Origin: Sesamum alatum
Lineage: Eukaryota > Streptophyta > Magnoliopsida > Lamiales > Pedaliaceae
Direction: 5' to 3'
Length of the DNA: 64,000 nt
Assembly: GCA_034509735.1 (NCBI GenBank)
Contig: JACGWO010000004.1
Location: 17,837,395-17,901,394, forward strand
The position numbers were made by a program, and so were the translations under genes. Below, piece by piece: positions 1 to 9,652 of this stretch (positions within the stretch are counted from its first letter, which is position 1; each line of letters opens with the position of its first letter). The notes beneath the pieces were generated by a model that was not told the DNA's origin, did no database searches, and saw only the letters and a program-made list of their open reading frames with translations.

Positions 1-179
1 TGAAGTCTATTTAATTTTTGAAACTTTGGGGAGTTTAATTTTCTCTTAAAATATTAAATTACCATATGTAGGAGTTTGAAATGGATAAGAGTTGGATGAA
101 ACTTAGGATAGATAACTCCCTGAATATGAATATGGAATTCAACTATTCTTGAATTTTGCATATTCTTCAATTGAACAGG

Positions 180-2450
180 ATCGCCTCACGTAACCTCTCC
201 ATATCATATACACAACCTTGCTTCGCATTCACTATCAATCTATCCATTCTTATTAAAACTTTAGCTTTGTACCCTGGTCTATGTTCTCTAACATCTGTAA
301 TAAGAAATTGAAGAATCCTACTGAACAATAATAGTTCCGTTACTAATTATTTCTATCAACTATCAAGCTTCAAGATAGTTTTCCTAGTACATAAAAGCAA
401 CAAGTATGATACATTATCGAAGTGTACTAATACATTATCCAAGTGTACTAATCTAATCCGGTGTATAACAGTAATGTTATATTCAACTAATCCCACTTCA
501 TCATTTCTCTCTTATACACCAAGACTTGTCAATGAATAAGGACTCTATTAGTTAGCTTTAAACTCAATGCTTTTTTTTTTTTTTTTTCCTGATATCACAT
601 AAATATAATTTCACCAAAATTATCATTCCTAAACCCAAATATCTCCCGTATATATTGGTATTGCAAAATTTATTGAGAACAACCAATGTCATCTAATCTA
701 TCTACTAAATGCTATACAAGTTTAAATTTTACTTACATAATATTTAATTGGTAAAAAGTTAATTCCAAGACACCCATTACAAATCGAACAACACTTCATT
801 CAAATTCTGACTCATCAAATTAGCTAAAGGTGCTTGAATTCTTTCTACTAAAGGCATCTACTACTAAATTTGCCCTTTCTGGATGAAAATTAGTACAATC
901 ATAATTCTTTAACATTTCTATACACCGTCCTTCAAATTCAACTCTATCTGGGTCAAAACATATTTCAAACTCTTATGATCATTGATATTCTGAAATGTTT
1001 CCCCCCATACAAATAGTGTCTCCAAATTTTCAATGCATGTATAATTGCTTGCTAACTTCAAATAATGCGTCGGGTAGTTTAACTAGTAGGTCCTGACTTA
1101 ACAAGATGCATACAAAATCACCTTTGTATTTTGCATTAATAAACACCCTAAACCTTATTTTGAAGAATCCGTTTACCCATGTATCCACTACTTCCAGAGG
1201 TTTGAACTAAAATCTGAGTTGACATCAACTTCTTCTTTAATTCATCAAAACTTTGTTGACATTACTTAGTCCAGCGAAAGGCTACCCGTTTCCTTAACAG
1301 CTTTGGCAAAGATCGACAAATATGGGAAACTCTTCACAAATATCCTATAATACCCGGCTAATCCTCATAAACTTCAAACCTTAGTCAAAATTTTTGGTAT
1401 CAGTACAAGAAATATAACATTTAACAATGGCTAATTGTCATGGTTAATACTATATAGTCGTAGCAAATAGTCATTTATCACTTCACGCAACGGTTGCCGG
1501 CCGTGGTTTTTACGAAGGTAGCTGAAAGCCATGAAGAATATTTTTATTACGGATCTTAACATGGAAAATAAGTTTTTTATGGTGGAAAAAGCTAGTTTAT
1601 GCTTCGTTTTTATTCAACAGTAGTTAATAATAGTTACTTACTATGGTGTTTAGCCATAGTTATTAAAAATGTAGCTAATAGTGATTTTTCTAGTGTATCC
1701 TCTATTCTATAATAGCTTTCAACCCTTGTAGGGTTAGGCATAATCCCACCTCTAGATATCGCATATCCTAGAAAACTACCTAATTCACCGTAATTGTACT
1801 TACTCAACTTAAAATACAACTCCGTCTCTTTCAAGATCTACAACTATTTTTTTAATGTTGCTCATGCTCAATTCTATTCCTCAAATACACTAAATCATGT
1901 ATAAAAACTAACACAAATTGATCGAAATACTATTGTAATGTTTGATTCCTTAATATCATACATGTTGTCTATGAATTTCTTAATTCAAATGGCATTACTA
2001 AAAACACATAATGACCATAACGGGTGCAAAAGGTTGTTTTATCCTTATTCGTTATCCTCAATTGCTATAACTGGACCTCAAATTGATCTTTCAATAGATT
2101 ATAGCTCCCTTCAATTGGTCTAATAAATCATCAATTATTGGTAATGGATATTTATTTTTCACTATCACCCAATTCAGGTGGCTATAATCAGTACAGTATC
2201 TAATACTGTCATTCTTATTTTTCACAAATAATACTAGTACTCCCCACAGTAAAGTACTCAAACTAATGAGTTCATCTCTAACATTTCTTTTATTCATTTC
2301 TTAAGCTCCTATAATTCTACTAAAGCTATTCAATATGGCGCAATTGAAATAGGTATTGCCCAAGAAATAGTCTCTATGTCATAATCTACTTTCTGATGAG
2401 GTGGTAACCCAGGTAATTTCTCAAAAAAACAAAACATTGGGGAACTTTCT
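180..2450 (-). pseudogene. Ty3/Gypsy pol remnant (RT, RNase H, start of integrase)
   Basis: Read on the minus strand, this is a decayed Gypsy polyprotein. The reverse transcriptase start lies near 2297-2091, with [17 protein letters not shown] and [18 protein letters not shown]. The RT end lies near 1780-1700 (FLGYAISRGGIMPNPTRVES) and resumes after the MITE near 1400-1300. The RNase H region runs from about 1260 to 850, with ALKIWRHYLYG near 1040-1010. Stops and frameshifts occur throughout. From about 830 down to 180 I could recognise no domain by itself, but the bases match, in inverted orientation, a second Gypsy copy at about 51340-51900. The element would have made replication enzymes; this copy cannot. 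Bases 1-179 hold nothing I can name. Confidence 0.8.
1401..1695. mobile_element. CACTA-type MITE inside the Gypsy remnant
   Basis: The 295-base element starts CAGTACAAGAAAT and ends ATTTTTCTAGTG, so its ends are imperfect inverted repeats of the CACTA kind. It is flanked by TAT at 1398-1400 and TAT at 1696-1698, which fits the 3-base duplication typical of CACTA elements. Gypsy RT homology stops at one edge and resumes at the other. There is no coding capacity, so an autonomous relative must have moved it. Confidence 0.65.
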
Positions 2451-2914
2451 TGAAAGCATGCGTGGATCGTCCCGGGAGAGAGAGCGATGTGGAAGCGCGC
2501 TAAATAAAAATCTAAAAATAAAACATGTTATAAACAGAAAGTAAATACACATTCAAGAGGTGTTCCCTTGAACCTCCCGGGGTTTCGGTGTATCTGATGA
2601 TCAAAATAAACATGCTAAAATCATGGTGGCCATAGGGTTGCAACAAAAGAAACGTGAAACCTACCCGTCTTGTTTTCTTCAAACCGCTACGTGCGTTATT
2701 CCACATTTTGTCACCAAGATTCCAAATTAGGAACCCTCTAAATTGTCCAATCCAATTCACCGGATCTTAATCCCCCGTGCTAACAAGAAATCCAGAGAAA
2801 TATATTATAACAGGACAATCGACCTAACGCTATGAATTAACGTGATCGATTTGTCTATAGTTCTCTTATATCAAAGACAAAGAACTAGAACACTTTCTTG
2901 GAGAGTGGAGAGGA
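2451..2914 (-). repeat. 3' part of a Copia LTR, minus strand
   Basis: The segment begins TGAAAGCATGCG and, when reversed, matches the last ~440 bases of the solo LTR at 33864-35825, including the GATACACCGAA-type block. It was inserted into the Gypsy remnant at 2450/2451 and then interrupted by the E0 element at 2915. The rest of this LTR should lie beyond the E0 3' end, but that side has been lost. Confidence 0.75.
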
Positions 2915-4912
2915 TGTTAGAATAGGTGACCATGTAGCCAATCTTGGCAGACGAAATGTAACCTATGTCTAAACAATTTCAAGGATTTGATAAATTATTA
3001 ATGAATAAGAAGTAAAATTCATTTGGCATTTACTTTGTTTGTGTTCACTTTATCTGCTTTATGCATATCTGTTCACTATGCAAACAAAGCCCACGGACTG
3101 AAAACGTATTTCGGGGACTGGGACTACGCTTGGAGGTAGGTCCATGAAATCAGTCCCGTCGAATCAGTGCGGAAATCTCCAAGTCAAGGAATCTCGAAAA
3201 TGGGTTCCAAGATTCCCCTTGAGACTTGCACTAAGCATCTGCTGTTGTATTCATCGACGGGTGACGAAGGTCGTCTGAGCAGTGTTAGTGGGTTAGCCTG
3301 CTAGGGAGCAGCTGACTGAGGTGACTCACGGGAACCGTCTTACGGAGGACCTTGAGTAGGGTCGGTTAGGTATAACGTGTGTTCCCAGTTCCAACAGTAC
3401 AGGTCAAGTCCTTTGACTTGAGGAACTGCTGAGTTTACCTGTATATCAGGGCTGTATCTTAGATATGGTGAGAGATTGCCAAGAAGCACTTGAGTAGTCA
3501 TAAGCCATGTCTAGTCCAGCTCCGGTGTACAGAGTGACAGTAGTCTCCAAGAAAGGATCTGTCTCCTGTCAAAGGTGTTGACAGTTGAGTCTCACAAATG
3601 CTCTGTGTCTTGTCCCTAAAATCTGTGGCCACAGTAACTAAACAGAAGGGAAGGTTTCCTTTGCGGTGTTTAGTAAAGGACAGACCGACACTTAGGTCCA
3701 AAATGGGTACCTGCATTTTCCGTTCCCTAGACCCTAAGTAGTGAGACCGTAGACGGAAGGACAAGTGTACTGTTAGAGCTTAAATGTTCATCCCCTTAAA
3801 TTCACCTAGTCTCTAGTGCCATGGACCGTTGCTAGATGGCCACCCATGGTAACGCGCGGATTCTAGGAATCCGAGCAAGTCTAGCTGAAAGGTGAACCTA
3901 AAGAGTCACACACAATCCGCACACAATAAAGTATTTAATTTAGAATTAAATATTTGGAGAAATGGAATGATTAAATTGAATTTAATCGGGTCCTTAATTT
4001 TCTTGAAAAGAATTAATTCCTTTTATTAGATAAAAGGGATTTATCTAATAAATTAGATTTATTAGAAAAAATTAATTTAATGGGCCTAGAATAAATATTT
4101 ATATTTATTATATTTATTTATTGCCCTTGGAATATTTAAATAGGTTTTAAATATTCTATTAAATTAAATTAGTGGTTGAGATTAAAAGGAGAGATGAATG
4201 GCTAGGATTAATTTGACTAGGTCAAATTACTACTTTGACTAGGACTTTGACTAGGTCAAAATCCTAGTCAAATTAGTCTTCTAGAGTTTGAGTTTGAAGA
4301 GGATTAAACTCCTCCTCTATATATACTCCTAGCCCTTCACCTTTAGAAGGATGATGATTCCTCACACACACACACACACACAATTCATGTGTGCTCTCTC
4401 TCCCTCTCTCGTCCGCCTCTCTCCTCTCTCTCTCCAAGAAATTACTTCTTGTTCATTTGTGTTAACAGTTGAACAAAAGGAGGATTAATCCCGTTAAATA
4501 ATAACGTGTGATTTATCCATCCTCTCCAAAGTACTTGTTCGTTCGCTAGCATGAAGTACAAGATACGTGGGCGGATTGCGTGTCATGATTTAGAGGATCT
4601 CACATACAAGGTCTTGGAGCAAATCGGGGAACAACGCGAGTACCAGTTAGAAGAGGAAAACGACGAACCGGTAGGTCTCTATTTACGTTTTCGTCCTCTT
4701 TTATTTTACAAATCCTATGGCCTCCATGATTGCATGTATGTTCTTAATTCATGAGATACACCAAACACCCGGGAACTTCAAGGGCACACCCCTTGAACGT
4801 GTTTTAATTTTATACGTATTATGCATGTTTAAATTTTTGTAATTTAAATTTATACCGCGCTTCCGCATTCACGCTATTCCGGAACAATCCACACGCCTAT
4901 CACAGGCTTTCA
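2915..4912 (+). repeat. E0 5' LTR
   Basis: This 1998-base LTR runs from TGTTAGAATAGG to ...GGCTTTCA, and the primer binding site follows it. A TATA-like TATATATA lies at 4318-4325, and a (CA)n run at about 4367-4382 follows it. Two dyads typical of this lineage's U3 are present at 3566-3584 and 3623-3634. Short open frames within it have no family resemblance. Confidence 0.9.
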
Positions 4913-4913
4913 G

Positions 4914-4936
4914 TGGTATCAGAGCCCGGTTCGGTG
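4914..4936 (+). other. E0 primer binding site (initiator tRNA-Met type)
   Basis: TGGTATCAGAGC lies one base after the LTR. This is the usual plant retrotransposon match to the 3' end of initiator methionine tRNA. It is followed by CCGGTTCGGTG. Confidence 0.85.
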
Positions 4937-6954
4937 TATAGGCCTAGGGTTTTGTGTGCGTTTTAAGCATGAAAATGTGTTTGACATGTTTTAATTATTT
5001 CTTGATACCTTTATCGTTAAAGCGTGTCGTTTTTCTTGCTTTCAATTCGTATGATTCTTGGTATGTTGGTATTTTTTTGTTTTTCTTGGGAAACGGGGGG
5101 CAAAAATTGAAAGAAACGGAGAAACGCAGCATGCGGCCAGTCGGTGGCTGGCCACGCGCGGTTGTGCGCCCAGGCGAGGCCTGCCGGGTGGTGCGGCCGG
5201 GCGACAAGCGTAGGCGAGTGGTCGGGCGAGCGCGCATGCGGGCCAGGCCAGCACGTTGGGGCGAGCGCGCATGCGGGCCAGAGAGGCCGCGCGTGAGCGC
5301 ACGCATGAGGCAGCGCCTCCAGGCACGCGCGCACACAAACAGAGGAGTCTGCGTGCGCGCGCCCGTAAGGCACGCCATATGCGCGCGCGCGGGTAGGGGC
5401 CTGCGCACGGGTGGCCGGTCAGGCTGGGCCTGCTGCTCTGCGCGCGCCGGCTGACTGCTGCCGGTGGCGGCAGCCGGTTGACGGCGACGTTTTTCTCGTT
5501 ATTTTTAATTTTTTAATTTCTGAATTAATTTTGAAAATTCGTTTTGTTTAAAATTTTGCTTATTTTCTAATAACATTATTTTGGGAGATTAAGTTTATTG
5601 GATTTGGAATCCCGAGGATAACTTACCTACAAATAATGAAGAAGGGCCTTCCTAAACGGGAAAAATTATTGCCAATGGTGGTACCATATTTTTCATACGT
5701 GGCGCATTTATTTTATCATGGATTGATGTGATTGGTAATCATATAATGTTAGCATATATTTATGTGATTGGATCATGTGATTATGTGCATTGAATGGAAA
5801 TGGATGATCACGAGCCCTAGACCGGATGTATGGTTTAATTTTATGTTGGGCCTGTGTGCCTATTTCGGCTTTCTCCTTCTCCCCTTCTAGTTGTCTTGGA
5901 ATAATAAGGCATTTTTTCTCTCTCCTTATGTACTCCCCCGGGTTTTCGCTGGGTTTCTTTTTAAATATGTAATGAGGGTAGAATAGGAGTGAGGATTTAT
6001 TTTATGTATTTGGTGGAGAAGAAGGAAGGTCCACATGAAGAGCCCAGAATGGAGGATCCAAGGCGTTTCCATGAAGAGATGAAAGAGAAAAGAGACCAAG
6101 GCTCATCCGAATGATGATTGGGTTACTATTAATGTAATAGTGTAGGACCAACCCTAGATTGACCATAGATCCATTGTTGGCTCAGTGGGTCGCATAGGAT
6201 TCGGGCTCGTGATCATCCAACAGGGGCATGCTAGGCTTTAATTTTGCATGTGGCTGCTATGATGGATGAATGACTTTTATTTATCATATAACTGTTATGG
6301 GATGCAATTTATTTATTTACGCATTGTGGATGAATGTGTTTATATTTGCATATGAGATCTCGGTCATTTACAACTCTCACATTGGTTGGACCAATGTCCA
6401 AACATTAAACCCTACACAAAATGGACATGGACTCTAGGAGTTTGTCCATGCCTTCCAGTCCATGGCATAGTGAGGAAGCTAATTTAGGTCGATAGCGTGG
6501 TCTCACGAGTCGTGGCACGTCTATCGTACTTAAAAGAAGCTGCACTATGTCATGAATGAAAAATAGACCACTGTTGCCCGTCTCACGAGTCGTGGAGGTA
6601 GCAGCGGGTCTATGATTCGGTTGATTGGGTCGGGTTTAATGCCCGATTAGCATGATTCGCTTGAAAGGGTGAGGCAATAATCTTGGGAATCTCGTGGAAC
6701 GAGAATGGTGTGGCATACCTCCCACAGGATTCTTCCCATGGGAATCATAAAAGCGGGGTATGGGAAAATCCGATGTGGATCCCAAGCCCACTAGGAAAAG
6801 GTTTCCTGAAAACAACGTTTGAGAGTATCGTGTTTTCGTATAAATAGTGGGAGCATTAAATAACTAAAGACCAAGCGTTTAATTATTTATCAAACTTCCG
6901 CCTTTTAAATTCTGTTGATCGCGAACTCTGCTGCTTTTTAAACGTAGATTTAAA
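4937..6954 (+). other. E0 leader with GC-rich island
   Basis: This is a 2 kb untranslated leader between primer binding site and gag. Bases of about 5125-5490 are extremely rich in GC and CpG (runs of GCGCGC) within AT-rich surroundings, and long open frames in several phases there are composition artefacts. Downstream are two CACGAGTCGTG palindromes (6504-6514 and 6584-6594) and hairpins at 6690-6704 and 6793-6807. The same items occur in the leaders of E1 and E2, and in part in E3. Confidence 0.75.
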
Positions 6955-7734
6955 ATGTCTAAGAACCCTTTATCAACCATACTTGAGACAAAAAAATTCA
7001 ATGGAACAAATTACAACGACTGGTTGCACAATCTCAGAATAGTCCTAGATTACAAGAACCAAGGCTACGTCATGGACGAGCCTCTCCCTAGGACCTTACC
7101 AGAAGGATCTACGCCAGAAGAACGTGAGACGTTCAAGACTTGGCATAAGGATAACCGGAAGGTACGTAGCGTCATACTTGCTTCAATGACAAATGAGATT
7201 CAGAAGCAATATGAAAGGCTAGACGATGTCCCTTCCATTATGGCTTGCCTTAAGGATTGCTATGTAGTCCCGGACCGGCATACTAGGTACGTCGCGACTA
7301 AGGGATTATTTGGAACCAAAATGACAGAAGGATCCTCTGTACAAGAGCACGGGGTTAAAATGCTTACCCTGGTCGAAAAGCTCGAGGACCTAAAGGCAGG
7401 CCTCGATAATGAGACGTACATAGATGTGATCCTTCAGTCACTCCCACCCTCCTTCGACCAATTTATTGTTAACTATAACATGAACGCACTTGAGAAGGGC
7501 ATTCATGATTTGATCAATATGTTGGTGCAATATGAGGCAACGGCCAAAAAGTCCACGCCTTCGGTATTATTTGGAGGTGCTTCAACTTCCAAGACGAAAG
7601 GCAAGGGTGCCGGACGTTGGAAAAGGAACAAAGAGAAGGGAAAAGCCGTCAAAGCAGCTACGAACACTAAGAGTGTTCCCATTGCCAAAGAGGAAAAAGG
7701 CAAAGGAAAGGAAAAGGTTGTCTCCAAGCAATAG
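6955..7734 (+). CDS. gag: Copia gag (capsid region), E0
   Basis: This 259-residue open frame is the structural protein that packages element RNA in cytoplasmic virus-like particles. The N-terminal half carries the plant Copia gag pattern (FNGTNYNDWLHNLRIVL, then a GYVMDEPLP-like block and a YNMNALEKGIHDLINMLVQYE-like block). The C-terminus is very Lys-rich and basic, fitting RNA binding. The start ATG follows the leader directly and aligns with the E1 gag start. The frame ends at a TAG at 7732-7734; the same frame continues past it into the zinc knuckle and protease. This is the only intact gag in the window. Confidence 0.85.
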   Translation: MSKNPLSTILETKKFNGTNYNDWLHNLRIVLDYKNQGYVMDEPLPRTLPEGSTPEERETFKTWHKDNRKVRSVILASMTNEIQKQYERLDDVPSIMACLKDCYVVPDRHTRYVATKGLFGTKMTEGSSVQEHGVKMLTLVEKLEDLKAGLDNETYIDVILQSLPPSFDQFIVNYNMNALEKGIHDLINMLVQYEATAKKSTPSVLFGGASTSKTKGKGAGRWKRNKEKGKAVKAATNTKSVPIAKEEKGKGKEKVVSKQ

Positions 7735-8237
7735 TCGAGGGCATATGACATATGTATCCATTGCTGTGAGAAAGCGCATTGGAAGAGGGAGTGCCCCAAA
7801 CTCCTCTCGAACCAAGGTATATTTGCGATTGAGGTCAATATGGTTACTAACTCTGCCTCTTGGGTATTAGATACCGGGTGTGGAGCTCACATTTGCAATG
7901 ATTTGCAGGTGCTGAAAAGAAGCAGAAAACTGGGTAGCGGGGATATGATCCTGAAGCTTGGGAATGGCAAGGCCATCTCGGCAGAAGCAGTAGGATCCGC
8001 CACTGTAGTAGTTAGTGATCGTATTAGTATAGAGTTAGAGCAAGTTTGTTATGTACCTAGTATGATTAAAAACATCATTTCCATTCCATTGTTAGACAAT
8101 AGTGGTTATGAGTTTATGATCAATAAAAATTGCTTTTATTTGATGAGATGTGGAATTGCTCATCTGCTTGGTACACTTAATAATGGGCTCTATATCTTAC
8201 AACAAACGAACTTCATTCTTAACGCTCAATACAAACG
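7735..8237 (+). pseudogene. Copia pol start (zinc knuckle and protease), truncated, E0
   Basis: The frame is the same as gag, separated only by the amber codon. A CX2CX4HX4C knuckle (CIHCCEKAHWKREC) comes first, followed by the aspartic protease motif VLDTGCGAHICN near 7866-7900. Homology to E1 ends at about 8237; residues encoded after that are unrelated. Integrase and reverse transcriptase are absent, so no complete pol can be made. Confidence 0.8.
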
Positions 8238-8559
8238 CTCAACACGAACTTCATATCATTTACATCATATATATATATATATATATATATTGAATTCGTG
8301 CATTCTAGAATTTGTGGTCTGTCATTTTGTTCTGAAAATGTGAGTTGGAAAAGGTGCATCGTTATCACCGGGTAATAACTAATGTAACCATTTATTTAAG
8401 TATCTCATGTTGTTTTTGTTTTTAATGTATTATGTAATTAATTATGTTGATTAATTAATTTGGAGTTAATATATAATTGTTGAAGTGTTTGTAATTAATA
8501 TGTCTAATTATATATTTTTATATAATTAGGTAAAAAAAAATATTGAGATAATCTAGGAT
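8238..8559 (+). other. Junction region between E0 and CACTA; mostly unassigned
   Basis: An (AT)n run lies at 8267-8291, close to the breakpoint. The remainder may hold a short first exon and an AT-rich intron of the TNP2 gene: a GTAATAAC donor-like site near 8372 and a CTAG acceptor-like site just before 8560. That is a weak inference. No CACTA 5' terminus was found here. Confidence 0.35.
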
Positions 8560-9652
8560 TGTGTTCGGGATTCCGTAAATTGGGCTAAGAATCAACATGC
8601 ACACATGAGCTATGATAAAATTAGGTGCCCGTGTCATAAGTTCAAGAATCGTAAGTTCAAAACGACGGATAAGGTTATATATGTACGACATATGTATGAA
8701 GGGTTTTGTGAAAGGATACTACGATTGGACTATCCATGGTGAGTGGACTATCCATGGTGAGGCACAAGTGTTAGAGTACTATGATGATTAGCCTGCACGA
8801 GTTGTGTGGAGGCTCTTGTTGCACCCGACATGGCGATGCAATAGGGTAATTATGAGCAGATGAATTGGGACCAGTGGATAGTTTATGATGCAGCTGGGAC
8901 CAGAGGACCAGGTGATGTCAGCCCTAGTTCATACGACTACGATATGTCCAGTTTATAGGACTGATTTTTGGTGTAGTACATGCAGCCAATCAATCATTGT
9001 ATAGCGGGTGAGATCAATCCCAATTGGTGGTCGTGGCGAGACTGGTGAACATAGGCCGAGCACAATATGTCCAAAAGATGCTACGATCAAGTATCCCAGT
9101 AAGCGAGTGATTTATTACCCTGCGATCACACTCTTCCCTCAGATTACTACAACACCAAGAAGATGAAAAAGGATTTGGCTTTACAGGTCGAGAAGATTCA
9201 TGCGTGTAAAAATGTTCGCATGCTTTACTGAAAAGACGACATTGATGTGGAGTACTGCAAGTTCTGCGGTGACACTAGGTATAAACCTACCAGGGACCAA
9301 AATCCCTGCCGTAAGAAGTCCCGTATGCCGTTCTTAGGTACTTGCCACTTACCCTTTGTCTGCAGAGGTTGTATGCTTCACCAAAGACGATTAAGCACAT
9401 GACCTGGCATGCCAGCCATGTTACGGACGAGGGCTCCATGTGTCATCCTTCTGATGTCGAGGCCGGGAAGCATGTTAATCGGACACACCCAAATTTCGCA
9501 TTGAAGCCCCATAACGCTAGACTCGGTCTTTCCACAGATGGGTTTACCCCGCATGGGCAGTATGACCGAACTTACTCATGTTAGCCAGTTATAATTACAC
9601 CATACAATCTTCCATTGAGAATGTGCACGAAGTTTGAGTACATGTTCCTGAC
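8560..9652 (+). pseudogene. TNP2-type CACTA transposase, piece 1 (N-terminus)
   Basis: CACTA transposases bind the element ends and cut them in the nucleus. This piece has the N-terminal transposase-associated domain: KIRCPCHKFKNRKF near 8620-8660, then GYYDWTIHGE near 8715-8743. It leads into the Transposase_21 domain: DYYNTKKMKKDLALQVEKI near 9150-9200, YCKFCGDTRYKPTR near 9256-9297, and TDEGSMCHPSD then RLGLSTDGFTPHGQY at about 9425-9564. Frame changes and stops interrupt it, so it is inactive. It stops where the hAT-like element begins. Confidence 0.8.
8726..8761 (+). repeat. 18-base perfect tandem duplication in TNP2
   Basis: TGGACTATCCATGGTGAG occurs twice back to back. In the transposase frame it duplicates six residues, WTIHGE, without breaking the frame. 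This motif ends the N-terminal transposase-associated domain and is single in the family pattern known to me. Confidence 0.9.

Larger units (their letters stand above)
2915..8237 (+). mobile_element. Ty1/Copia element E0, 3'-truncated
   Basis: The order is 5' LTR (2915-4912), primer binding site, 2 kb leader, intact gag, amber stop, zinc knuckle and protease. Homology to E1 runs to about ACAAACG at 8231-8237 and then ends abruptly, so integrase, RT, RNase H and the 3' LTR are missing. With no 3' LTR no target duplication can be checked; the left flank is GAGGA. E0 and E1 are close relatives of the same family. Confidence 0.9.

Noticed and set aside
3498..3764. Recurring minus-strand frames (MSFRLRSHYLGSRERK type) in the E0 and E1 LTRs (also 11719-11910 and 19893-20147)
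   Set aside because: They recur because LTRs repeat. Lengths differ and frames break between copies, with no family pattern.
4914..4936. Primer binding sites read as tRNA genes
   Set aside because: They match only the 3' end of initiator tRNA-Met over about 12 bases, with no cloverleaf, and sit directly beside LTRs.
4954..5454. Long overlapping open frames rich in Ala and Arg in several phases (also at 13206-13786 and 29713-30062)
   Set aside because: They lie in the GC-rich leader islands, where stops are rare by composition. They appear on both strands, have low-complexity Arg/Ala content and no family pattern, and differ between elements.
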